From NCBI GenBank assembly GCA_017443885.1, contig JAFSXW010000018.1, positions 1-6,218 of the forward strand: a stretch of DNA of 6,218 bases. The letters are read 5' to 3'. The stretch is from Clostridia bacterium. Lineage in GTDB: Bacteria > Bacillota > Clostridia > Christensenellales > UBA1242. The notes under the pieces are model-generated. The model did no database searches. It saw only the letters and a program-made list of their open reading frames with translations, and was not told where the DNA came from. This document shows, in pieces, positions 1-4,221 of the stretch; the stretch's first letter is position 1, and every line of letters starts with the position of its first letter. The translations under genes were made by a program, and so were the position numbers.

Positions 1-1
1 G

Positions 2-223
2 CAAAAATGGCTAAAATTTAATCTTTTCTTTAAAAATGTTTGTGAATTTTGCATATTTTTTATGGCGGGGTTTATATTTATGGGACTTTCATTATATAAT
101 AATTTGCCACTTAGTAGTATATGGTATATATTTGCATGTGTAATTGGTATGGCAATTTTTTATTGTGCCTTATGTATTTTAAAAAATGTTATAAAATTTA
201 AAAAGAGCCCTACTAAAAAATAG
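2..223 (+). CDS. C-terminal end of an unknown membrane protein (5' partial)
   Basis: Frame 2 is open from the window edge to a TAG at 221-223 and gives 73 residues, so the gene begins outside the window. The peptide is strongly hydrophobic. One likely transmembrane helix spans residues 14-33 (CEFCIFFMAG followed by FIFMGLSLY). A second spans about residues 40-62 (IWYIFACVIG followed by MAIFYCALCIL). They are joined by a short polar turn (NNLPLSS), and the protein ends in a lysine-rich tail (KFKKSPTKK) that probably faces the cytoplasm. I do not recognise a family. It could be the end of a small integral membrane protein or of a transporter subunit. An ATG at 62 could start a shorter product, but it has no ribosome site and the frame is open further upstream. 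The stop codon lies inside the terminator hairpin shared with the convergent gene to the right. Confidence 0.6.
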   Translation, partial: QKWLKFNLFFKNVCEFCIFFMAGFIFMGLSLYNNLPLSSIWYIFACVIGMAIFYCALCILKNVIKFKKSPTKK

Positions 224-234
224 AGCTCATTTTT
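200..234. terminator. Bidirectional intrinsic terminator between convergent genes
   Basis: GAGC (205-208) pairs with GCTC (225-228). After a one-base mismatch on each side, CTA (210-212) pairs with TAG (221-223), leaving an eight-base A-rich loop. Five T follow on the + strand (230-234), and five A precede the stem (200-204), giving a U tract on the - strand. It can therefore end both the membrane-protein transcript and the DUF11 transcript, whose stop is at 244-246. The right arm includes the TAG stop of the + strand gene. Confidence 0.7.
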
Positions 235-243
235 GTTTAATAC

Positions 244-1092
244 TTATTCTGATAAATAACCGTTGATGGTAACTATTGTTGTGCCATTGCCAGTGCTATT
301 TGCAGGTGGAATTGTAATAGCGGGCCCTGTAGACGAAGGCAGAGTAAATTGATTGTTTTGGCCGATTGTGTAGTCGGTACTATCAAGATTTAGATTAGGG
401 CCATTACCAATTTTTAACTGCACAGATGCAACATTAAAATTTGTAGGTAGTTCATCTGTAACGCTTGAAACATTTGCAGTCGCCGTTCCAGTGTTAGCCA
501 TAGTTATAGTGTATGAATAAATTTGCCCTAATGAAACAGTGTCTTCACTTGCTGTTTTGGTTATTATAACATCAGCACCACTTGTTCTAGAAATTTCATA
601 TGTTGAGTAGTCGGTAACCTGCGAATTGAAAGTGTAGCCTATGCCTTCTGCAGTGTTGGTAATAGTGTTAACGCTGGCTGGAATTGTGCTAGACACATTA
701 ACCATATAGCTAAGCACCATGCGCCCACCTGCAGGAAGTGGGGAAAGTGTGAACACAAGTGGATTTGTTGATGCAACTTGAGCTTGCAAAACTTGTCCAT
801 TTATATATAGGGTTGCACTATTGTTTATATATGTTAAATATCTAGGAGTGCCACCTAAGTCGTCATTAATTCTTACTCCTGAAAAATATTGACTACCTTG
901 ATTTTCAATTTCGATGTAATAAGTTATTGTGCCACCTGGAACAAATGAATTATTACTACTATATTTTAAAATTGATAATGCGCTGGATGCAAGAACATTA
1001 ACAGTTGAAACATTGCTTGTTTCACTTAATGTTTCAGTTGACCCAGAATAAGTGTAATTAACAGTTGCTTGATTATTCACTTCTGTTGCCAT
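244..1092 (-). CDS. DUF11-type two-repeat protein without signal peptide
   Basis: This 282-residue protein is rich in Thr, Ser, Asn and Val and has no Cys, which is typical of an extracellular beta-sandwich. Two copies of the DUF11 / B_ant repeat are visible. The first (about 38-169) opens ALSILKYSSNNSFVPGGTIT and includes YYIEIENQGS, the DDL turn near 77-79 and a closing TNTAEG. The second (about 172-282) opens ADVIITKTASEDTVSLGQ and includes YSYTITMANTG and TDELP. Residues 1-37 (NNQATVNYTY, SETSNVSTVNV) match the closing strands of a repeat (TNTAEGIGYTF and on), and the C-terminus stops at TINGYLSE, before those strands would occur. The repeats are therefore out of phase with the ends of the protein. 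The ATG at 1092 has a strong AGGAGG ribosome site at 1098-1103, five bases away, so the absence of a signal peptide is not a start-site error. Proteins of this class are usually surface, adhesin-like or spore-associated; the exact role is unknown. The gene is monocistronic, with its own promoter and terminator. Confidence 0.85.
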   Translation of the reverse strand: MATEVNNQATVNYTYSGSTETLSETSNVSTVNVLASSALSILKYSSNNSFVPGGTITYYIEIENQGSQYFSGVRINDDLGGTPRYLTYINNSATLYINGQVLQAQVASTNPLVFTLSPLPAGGRMVLSYMVNVSSTIPASVNTITNTAEGIGYTFNSQVTDYSTYEISRTSGADVIITKTASEDTVSLGQIYSYTITMANTGTATANVSSVTDELPTNFNVASVQLKIGNGPNLNLDSTDYTIGQNNQFTLPSSTGPAITIPPANSTGNGTTIVTINGYLSE

Positions 1093-1122
1093 TTAATCCT
1101 CCTTTATTTTATTTTACAATAT

Positions 1123-1152
1123 ATTTTATGAAAAATTTTTATATTGTGTGAA
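1123..1152 (-). promoter_or_regulatory. Probable sigma-A promoter of the DUF11 gene
   Basis: Reading the - strand, TTCACA (1152-1147) and TAAAAT (1128-1123) are separated by 18 bases. Each matches its consensus hexamer at five of six positions. The site lies just upstream of the AGGAGG ribosome site, which implies a leader of about 25 bases. In DNA this AT-rich a chance match is possible. Confidence 0.45.
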
Positions 1153-1168
1153 TAACTAAAATTAAATG

Positions 1169-1284
1169 ATATTTTTAAAAAACACACAAAATTTTGCCAT
1201 TTTTAATGTAAATTTTATTAATTTTTGCGTTTTTTATGATAAAAATATTTTTAAAAAATGTGCAAAATTATTTGCCATTTTTAT
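1169..1284 (+). repeat. Imperfect direct repeat carrying duplicated promoter-like elements
   Basis: Copy 1 (1169-1206) and copy 2 (1245-1284) share ATATTTTTAAAAAA, then differ by CACA versus TGTG. They then share CAAAATT and TTTGCCATTTTTA, with a two-base insertion in copy 2. Start to start they are 76 bases apart. Each copy contains TTGCCA followed after 16 bases by a -10-like hexamer: TATTAA at 1216-1221 after copy 1, and TATAAT at 1294-1299 after copy 2. The unit lies between the divergent DUF11 and DivIC-like genes. A short + strand frame through the block (1166-1351) looks like low-complexity noise. Confidence 0.5.
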
Positions 1285-1299
1285 TAATTTATATATAAT
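1272..1299 (+). promoter_or_regulatory. Probable promoter of the DivIC-like gene
   Basis: TTGCCA (1272-1277) and a perfect TATAAT (1294-1299) are 16 bases apart, which predicts a leader of about 65 bases before the ATG at 1372. A second TATAAT at 1324-1329 has no good -35 partner. The -35 hexamer lies inside copy 2 of the direct repeat. Confidence 0.45.
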
Positions 1300-1371
1300 A
1301 ATTAGTGAAAAAAGTGCAAAAAGTATAATTTCTATATTAAAATTTGGATAAAAATTTTGGTGGTGGGAACT

Positions 1372-1650
1372 ATGTCAAAAAAATTTAAAAAAATGGTAAA
1401 GCTTATAACTGTTTGTGCAACTTGCTTGCTTGTTGTAATGATTGCTGTTGTTTTTGCCCAACAAATTAAAATTAAAAATTTAGCTAGGCAAGAAGCTAAA
1501 CTTAATAGCGAATTAACTCAGCTTCAAAATAAGCGCACCAGCCTTGAAAGTGGCATTGAAAATAGAACTAGTGATGAATATATTGAAAAACAAGCTAGAG
1601 AGCAGTTAGGTCTTATTGGAGACAACGAGATAATATATATTTATGAATAA
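1372..1650 (+). CDS. divIC: DivIC/FtsB-like septum formation initiator protein
   Basis: The 92-residue product has the layout of the FtsB/DivIC family. It has a short basic cytoplasmic end (MSKKFKKMVK), one transmembrane helix (about 10-29), and a heptad-like coiled coil rich in Glu, Lys, Gln and Leu (about 30-66). The family's C-terminal block follows (YIEKQAREQLG, then GDNEIIYIY, 70-91). Such proteins sit in the divisome with FtsL- and DivIB/FtsQ-type partners and help trigger septal peptidoglycan synthesis. The ATG at 1372 is preferred because GGTGGG lies four bases upstream and the basic stretch before the helix starts there. A TTG at 1357 would add five residues and would place that ribosome site inside the gene. 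Firmicutes often have divIC close to tRNA-Met, as here, which supports DivIC over another FtsB-like protein. The terminator overlaps its stop codon, so it is transcribed alone. Confidence 0.85.
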   Translation: MSKKFKKMVKLITVCATCLLVVMIAVVFAQQIKIKNLARQEAKLNSELTQLQNKRTSLESGIENRTSDEYIEKQAREQLGLIGDNEIIYIYE

Positions 1651-1672
1651 TGGCAGCAGCCATTATTTTTTT
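1646..1672 (+). terminator. Intrinsic terminator of the DivIC-like gene
   Basis: A perfect nine-base stem, AATAATGGC (1646-1654) with GCCATTATT (1659-1667), closes on the loop AGCA and runs into seven T (1666-1672). The left arm contains the TAA stop, so coding and termination overlap. Confidence 0.9.
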
Positions 1673-1704
1673 GCAAATTGTTTTATAAAAAAACAAAAAA
1701 GTTA

Positions 1705-1733
1705 TTGACAAAAATGCTATGTGGGCGTATAAT
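1705..1733 (+). promoter_or_regulatory. Consensus sigma-A promoter of tRNA-fMet
   Basis: A perfect TTGACA (1705-1710) and a perfect TATAAT (1728-1733) are 17 bases apart. The spacer carries a short G-rich stretch (GTGGGCG) just before the -10. The predicted start near 1740 leaves about a dozen bases of 5' leader before the mature tRNA. Confidence 0.9.
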
Positions 1734-1751
1734 ACAAGTGTTTTTGTATAT

Positions 1752-1828
1752 CGCGGGGTAGAGCAGCCCGGAAGCTCGTTGGGCTCATAACCCAAAGGTC
1801 GTTGGTTCAAATCCAGCCCCCGCAACCA
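1752..1828 (+). tRNA. Initiator tRNA-fMet, anticodon CAT
   Basis: The 77-base cloverleaf is complete. The acceptor is CGCGGGG with CCCCGCA, the D arm begins GAGC, and the anticodon arm is TTGGG-CTCATAA-CCCAA with CAT at 1786-1788. The T arm is GTTGG-TTCAAAT-CCAGC, followed by discriminator A and an encoded CCA. Two hallmarks identify the initiator rather than the elongator: an unpaired C1:A72 at the top of the acceptor, and three consecutive G:C pairs at the base of the anticodon stem. Its own consensus promoter and strong terminator make it a single-gene unit. It lies directly downstream of the DivIC-like gene. Confidence 0.97.
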
Positions 1829-1837
1829 AAATAGACG

Positions 1838-1860
1838 CTACCCCGCTGGGGTAGTTTTTT
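1838..1860 (+). terminator. Intrinsic terminator of tRNA-fMet
   Basis: The stem CTACCCC (1838-1844) and GGGGTAG (1848-1854) has a three-base loop and six T (1855-1860). The left arm plus two loop bases (1838-1846) is perfectly complementary to the 5' side of the tRNA (1753-1761). Confidence 0.92.
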
Positions 1861-1944
1861 ATTGATTTAAATTAATTATAGTGATAGTGTGTTTTTATAA
1901 GCTTTAGAGTATTATATAATATTTTTACATAGGCTTTAAAAGAT

Positions 1945-1973
1945 TTGACTTTTAAACTTTTTAGTTTTATTAT
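1945..1973 (+). promoter_or_regulatory. Probable promoter of the TasA-like exported protein, with overlapping palindrome
   Basis: TTGACT (1945-1950) and TATTAT (1968-1973) are 17 bases apart; each matches consensus at five of six positions. The -35 is embedded in a perfect inverted repeat, TTTAAAAG (1935-1942) and CTTTTAAA (1949-1956), with a six-base centre. This could be an operator. A second -10-like TATAAT sits further upstream at 1915-1920 without a convincing -35. Confidence 0.55.
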
Positions 1974-2006
1974 TATTATAAGTTAAGTTTAAAAAGGAGA
2001 AGTGTG

Positions 2007-2567
2007 GTGCTTAAAAGTAAGTTTAAAGTTGGCCCACTGATGTATGTAATTGTTGCAAGTGTATTGCTAATTGTGTCGATCACCACAATATCTCTTGCAA
2101 AATTCTCGTCAGACATAGGCGGAGTTGTGTATAATGAAGTTGCTAGTGCACTTATTGAGTTTGACGATGGTGGCAATGGTGTACTGGAGCTTTCAGAGTG
2201 GACGCCAGGTAGTGTGCAAACAACAAATTTTGCAGTTAAAAACTTTAATAGTGATAATGAAGTTAACCAAGTCGCCTTAAATTATGAAGTTGTTATTAAA
2301 ACTTCTGCACTTATAAATTTAAATTTTGTTTTAACAAAAACTGTTTCTGGGGTTTCAAGCCCTGTGCAACTAACAAAAACAGTAGATTCTAACAGTTCGT
2401 TTAGTATATACACGGGAACAACATCTGTTTTACCTCATACAACACTTCAAACTGATCAATATTCTTTAAGAATTGAATGGCCAAGCGCCTCTGCAAACGA
2501 AGATGATCTGCTTGTTGCTGGCGATTATATTAAAATTAATGTTAATTGGAATCAAAAAACAGCCTAG
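2007..2567 (+). CDS. Exported TasA-like (SipW-dependent-type) beta-sandwich protein
   Basis: This 186-residue protein has a short basic N-terminus (MLKSKFKVG) and a hydrophobic segment (about 10-31). A mature-start block, SLAKFSSDIGG, resembles the signal-peptide ends of TasA/camelysin-like and related clostridial exported proteins. The mature part has their usual pattern. NFAVKNFN and ALNYEVVIKTS (about 74-100) form an early strand pair, a variable Ser/Thr-rich middle follows, then YSLRIEWP (152-159), and an acidic loop leads to the end DYIKINVNWNQ. There is no LPXTG motif. It probably acts outside the cell, perhaps as a surface or matrix component. The family call rests on pattern only, and no SipW-type peptidase is in view. 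Two GTG codons are in tandem (2004 and 2007). The AGGAG at 1995-1999 is seven bases from the second and four from the first, which favours 2007. It is monocistronic. Confidence 0.75.
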   Translation: MLKSKFKVGPLMYVIVASVLLIVSITTISLAKFSSDIGGVVYNEVASALIEFDDGGNGVLELSEWTPGSVQTTNFAVKNFNSDNEVNQVALNYEVVIKTSALINLNFVLTKTVSGVSSPVQLTKTVDSNSSFSIYTGTTSVLPHTTLQTDQYSLRIEWPSASANEDDLLVAGDYIKINVNWNQKTA

Positions 2568-2583
2568 ATAATAGGCTTTTTTT
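2561..2583 (+). terminator. Intrinsic terminator of the TasA-like gene
   Basis: AGCCTA (2561-2566) pairs with TAGGCT (2572-2577) around a five-base loop, with T at 2577-2583. A run of A just upstream (2553-2558) can extend the pairing with the T tract. The left arm overlaps the TAG stop at 2565-2567. Confidence 0.88.
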
Positions 2584-2594
2584 GATGCAAATTA

Positions 2595-2623
2595 TTGACA
2601 TTTAAACGAATTATGTTTATAAT
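2595..2623 (+). promoter_or_regulatory. Consensus sigma-A promoter of tRNA-Arg
   Basis: A perfect TTGACA (2595-2600) and a perfect TATAAT (2618-2623) are 17 bases apart. This is the same geometry as the tRNA-fMet promoter, and both share TTATTGACA. The start is predicted near 2630, about 24 bases before the mature tRNA. Confidence 0.9.
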
Positions 2624-2653
2624 GTGTAGTGCTGATGTTTATATTAGCCATTT

Positions 2654-2730
2654 GCGCCGTTAGCTCAGCTGGATAGAGCGTTGGTCTACGGAACCAAAGG
2701 TCAGGGGTTCGAATCCCTTACGGCGCACCA
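2654..2730 (+). tRNA. tRNA-Arg, anticodon ACG
   Basis: The 77-base cloverleaf has acceptor GCGCCGT with ACGGCGC, D arm GCTC-AGCTGGATA-GAGC, anticodon arm TTGGT-CTACGGA-ACCAA and T arm AGGGG-TTCGAAT-CCCTT, then A and an encoded CCA. The anticodon ACG is at 2688-2690. In bacteria A34 of this tRNA is normally deaminated to inosine by TadA, so it can read CGU, CGC and CGA. It is a single-gene unit with its own promoter and terminator. Confidence 0.97.
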
Positions 2731-2733
2731 AAT

Positions 2734-2757
2734 GCCCCATAAATAGGGCGTTTTTTT
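2734..2757 (+). terminator. Probable intrinsic terminator of tRNA-Arg
   Basis: GCCC (2734-2737) pairs with GGGC (2746-2749) around an eight-base AT-rich loop. One G and seven T (2751-2757) follow. The stem is short but GC-only, and it starts four bases after the tRNA's CCA end. Confidence 0.7.
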
Positions 2758-2853
2758 ATTTTGTATTAATAAGTTTATTTAATTGAATGAAGGCTAGTAA
2801 ACTGCTGGGGCTAATGATAATAATTGTTAAATTTTTTGGCTGTTAATTGGGTT

Positions 2854-2891
2854 AAAAAAAAATAAAACACGGGCAAAATTCCGTGTTTTTT
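2854..2891. terminator. Bidirectional terminator, mainly for the RNA methyltransferase gene
   Basis: AAAACACGG (2864-2872) pairs perfectly with CCGTGTTTT (2881-2889) around an eight-base loop. On the - strand the stem is followed by a long U tract (complement of 2854-2867), which ends the methyltransferase transcript about 30 bases past its stop at 2922-2924. The T run at 2886-2891 lets it also stop + strand read-through from the tRNA-Arg unit. The spacer on its left (2758-2850) shows nothing else. Confidence 0.85.
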
Positions 2892-2921
2892 ATTTTAAAA
2901 ATAATATTTCCGTTTTTTTTA

Positions 2922-3788
2922 TTATCTTTTATTTAAAAATTTAGACAGCCCTGCTTCATAAGCCACAAGTGTGGTTGCAAAGCCAACATTTAAAGATTCT
3001 ATTGAGCCAAGCATTGGAATAATAACGCTTTGCGAGCCTTTAATTTTTCTCCAAGAAGGGGAAATGCCTGTGTGTTCGTTGCCAGCTACGATTGCAACTC
3101 TGCCAGAATAATCAACTTCTTTAAAATTCTTAGTAGCCTGAAGGTCGGTTACAACTGTTTTAAAGTTGTTATCTTCAAGCCATTTTTGCACTGAAATAAT
3201 GTCTTCTTCAAGTGTTGGAATCATAAATACAGAACCAAAACTGGCACGAACTAGTCTACTATTTGTGATGCTAGCCTGTTTGTTGACAGAAATTGCAAAT
3301 GTTGCGCCTGCGCCATCACAAGTTCTAAGGATTGCACCAATATTTCCTGGCTGTTCTAGGCCGTCCATAATAATACCCAAAACATTATTATTTTTTTTGA
3401 TTAGCTTAGATAAATCGGCAAGAGTGTAAGTTGGCATTTCGGCAATTATAAAAAAGTCATCTTTTCCATCTCGGTCACTTATTTTTTTACATTCTTTATC
3501 GCTAACTGCGTAAGATTTTTTTGCATATTTGCATGCTTTATAAATTAAGACCAAATCGGAATCTGAAAAATTATCATTGTTTAGTTTGTCGCCATTTAAA
3601 ATAAAATGGGTGACTTTGATGTTTTTCTCAATAAGTTTATCTACTGCCCAAAGCCCCTCGCAAATAAATAATTTTGAATTTTTAATTTTGTTATCTACTA
3701 GGCTTTTAGCTAGGATTACTGCGTCTGATGAAATGCCTGTTTGAACTACTATATTTTTAATTTCATTTTTTAAGTTTTTTAATTCCAT
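2922..3788 (-). CDS. SpoU/TrmH-family RNA 2'-O-methyltransferase
   Basis: The 288-residue protein has the two-part build of SPOUT class TrmH enzymes, which transfer a methyl group from S-adenosylmethionine to a ribose 2'-OH in tRNA or rRNA. The N-terminal substrate-binding part (about 1-120) contains LFICEGLWAVDKLIEK, matching the family's F-x-x-EG block. The C-terminal knotted domain has all three motifs. Motif 1 is DGLEQPGNIGAILRTCDGAGA, with N149 and R155. Motif 2 is VAGNEHTGIS, with E238. Motif 3 is IPMLGSIESLNVG, with S265 and N267. These correspond to the catalytic and SAM-binding Asn, Arg, Glu, Ser and Asn known from TrmH. The residue after NV is Gly rather than the usual Ser. The overall type resembles RlmB/TsnR/YsgA-like enzymes; the target nucleotide cannot be read from the sequence. 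The ATG at 3788 is preceded by AAGGAAG (3799-3793) at suitable spacing. The gene stands alone, with its own promoter and terminator. Confidence 0.92.
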   Translation of the reverse strand: MELKNLKNEIKNIVVQTGISSDAVILAKSLVDNKIKNSKLFICEGLWAVDKLIEKNIKVTHFILNGDKLNNDNFSDSDLVLIYKACKYAKKSYAVSDKECKKISDRDGKDDFFIIAEMPTYTLADLSKLIKKNNNVLGIIMDGLEQPGNIGAILRTCDGAGATFAISVNKQASITNSRLVRASFGSVFMIPTLEEDIISVQKWLEDNNFKTVVTDLQATKNFKEVDYSGRVAIVAGNEHTGISPSWRKIKGSQSVIIPMLGSIESLNVGFATTLVAYEAGLSKFLNKR

Positions 3789-3806
3789 AATTCTTCCTTT
3801 AAGTAT

Positions 3807-3835
3807 ATTTTAAATTAAAGGCTAAAAAAAGTCAA
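3807..3835 (-). promoter_or_regulatory. Probable promoter of the RNA methyltransferase gene
   Basis: On the - strand TTGACT (3835-3830) and TAAAAT (3812-3807) are 17 bases apart; each is one mismatch from consensus. The predicted start near 3800 gives a very short leader of about a dozen bases that contains the ribosome site. Confidence 0.6.
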
Positions 3836-4110
3836 TTGATATATAGAAACTACTATTTACACATAAAAAGCCAAAATTTGCACTATAAAAAACAAAATAC
3901 TATTAAAAATAACGGTATTTTGCGTGTTTTAAAAGCATTTTTACCTAAAACAGCCTAAAAAATGTCAAAACAGTGCGTAATAAGCAAAAATAATTAAAAT
4001 TTGGCAAAAATTTCAAAAAATAATATAAAAATTGCAGATTTTTTAAATATTTAAACAGGCAAAATTTTGTTATTTTTTATCAAAAAAGTTTGAAAAATGC
4101 CTGTTTTTGT
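3836..4110. other. Non-coding AT-rich spacer with inverted repeats
   Basis: No credible gene is visible in the 433 bases between the methyltransferase start and the repeat-protein start. This part is very AT-rich and contains short recurring words such as AAAACAG (3955 and 3972 regions), GCCAAAATTTGC (3870-3881) and AAATTTGGC (3996-4004 region). GGTA (3914-3917) and TACC (3942-3945) can pair weakly. The one strong structure is the hairpin at 4053-4106, listed separately. I found no convincing + strand promoter before 4111, so an RNA gene here is possible but unsupported. Confidence 0.5.
4053..4108 (+). other. Terminator-like hairpin upstream of the repeat-protein promoter
   Basis: AAACAGGCA (4053-4061) pairs perfectly with TGCCTGTTT (4098-4106), and the right arm runs into five T (4104-4108). 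Inside the 36-base loop a small second hairpin can form, TTTTTT (4073-4078) with AAAAAA (4082-4087). It looks like an intrinsic terminator facing right, yet there is no gene to its left on the + strand. It ends just before the -35 of the next promoter. It may insulate that promoter, end an unseen RNA, or act as a protein-binding inverted repeat. Confidence 0.5.
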
Positions 4111-4139
4111 TTGCTATATTTCTCCTAATATTATATAAT
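4111..4139 (+). promoter_or_regulatory. Probable promoter of the InlB-repeat protein
   Basis: TTGCTA (4111-4116, four of six) and a perfect TATAAT (4134-4139) are 17 bases apart. The -10 sits inside a 14-base perfect palindrome (4128-4141, ATATTATATAATAT). The start would be near 4146, leaving a leader of about 75 bases. Confidence 0.55.
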
Positions 4140-4156
4140 ATAAATGTAAAAATTTG

Positions 4157-4193
4157 GGAGCAAATCACATACTAAGAAAAAGTGGTTTACTCT
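4157..4193 (+). promoter_or_regulatory. Leader hairpin of the InlB-repeat gene
   Basis: GAGCAAATCAC (4158-4168) and GTGGTTTACTC (4182-4192) pair with one C-A mismatch and one G-U wobble, and 4157/4193 can add a second wobble. The loop is 13 bases, mostly A. It begins about ten bases after the predicted transcription start and ends 16 bases before the GGAG ribosome site. No U tract follows, so it is not a terminator. It may stabilise the 5' end of the mRNA or bind a regulator. It matches no riboswitch that I recognise. Confidence 0.45.
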
Positions 4194-4221
4194 AGCAAAA
4201 AAATAATCTGGAGAAATTAAA

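Noticed and set aside
1166..1351. 61-codon frame on the + strand in the divergent spacer
   Set aside because: It is nearly all Phe, Ile, Asn and Lys from AT-rich DNA, has no ribosome site, and covers the direct repeat and promoter elements.
1613..1825. 70-codon frame on the - strand over the tRNA-fMet gene
   Set aside because: Its start (RGLDLNQRPLGYEPNELP) is the antisense of the tRNA, a well-known false protein call. It also crosses the terminator and promoter.
1976..2176. 66-codon frame on the - strand
   Set aside because: It is antisense to the N-terminus of the TasA-like gene, whose own frame has signal peptide, ribosome site and terminator.
1752..2730. tRNA 3' ends considered as integration sites of a mobile element
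   Set aside because: No second copy of either tRNA end, no integrase and no flanking direct repeats are visible in the window.
3166..3429. 87-codon frame on the + strand
   Set aside because: It is antisense to the catalytic domain of the SPOUT methyltransferase and has no family features.
4157..4193. Leader hairpin considered as a cyclic di-GMP or other known riboswitch
   Set aside because: None of the conserved riboswitch core sequences that I know are present, and no terminator or sequestering stem follows.
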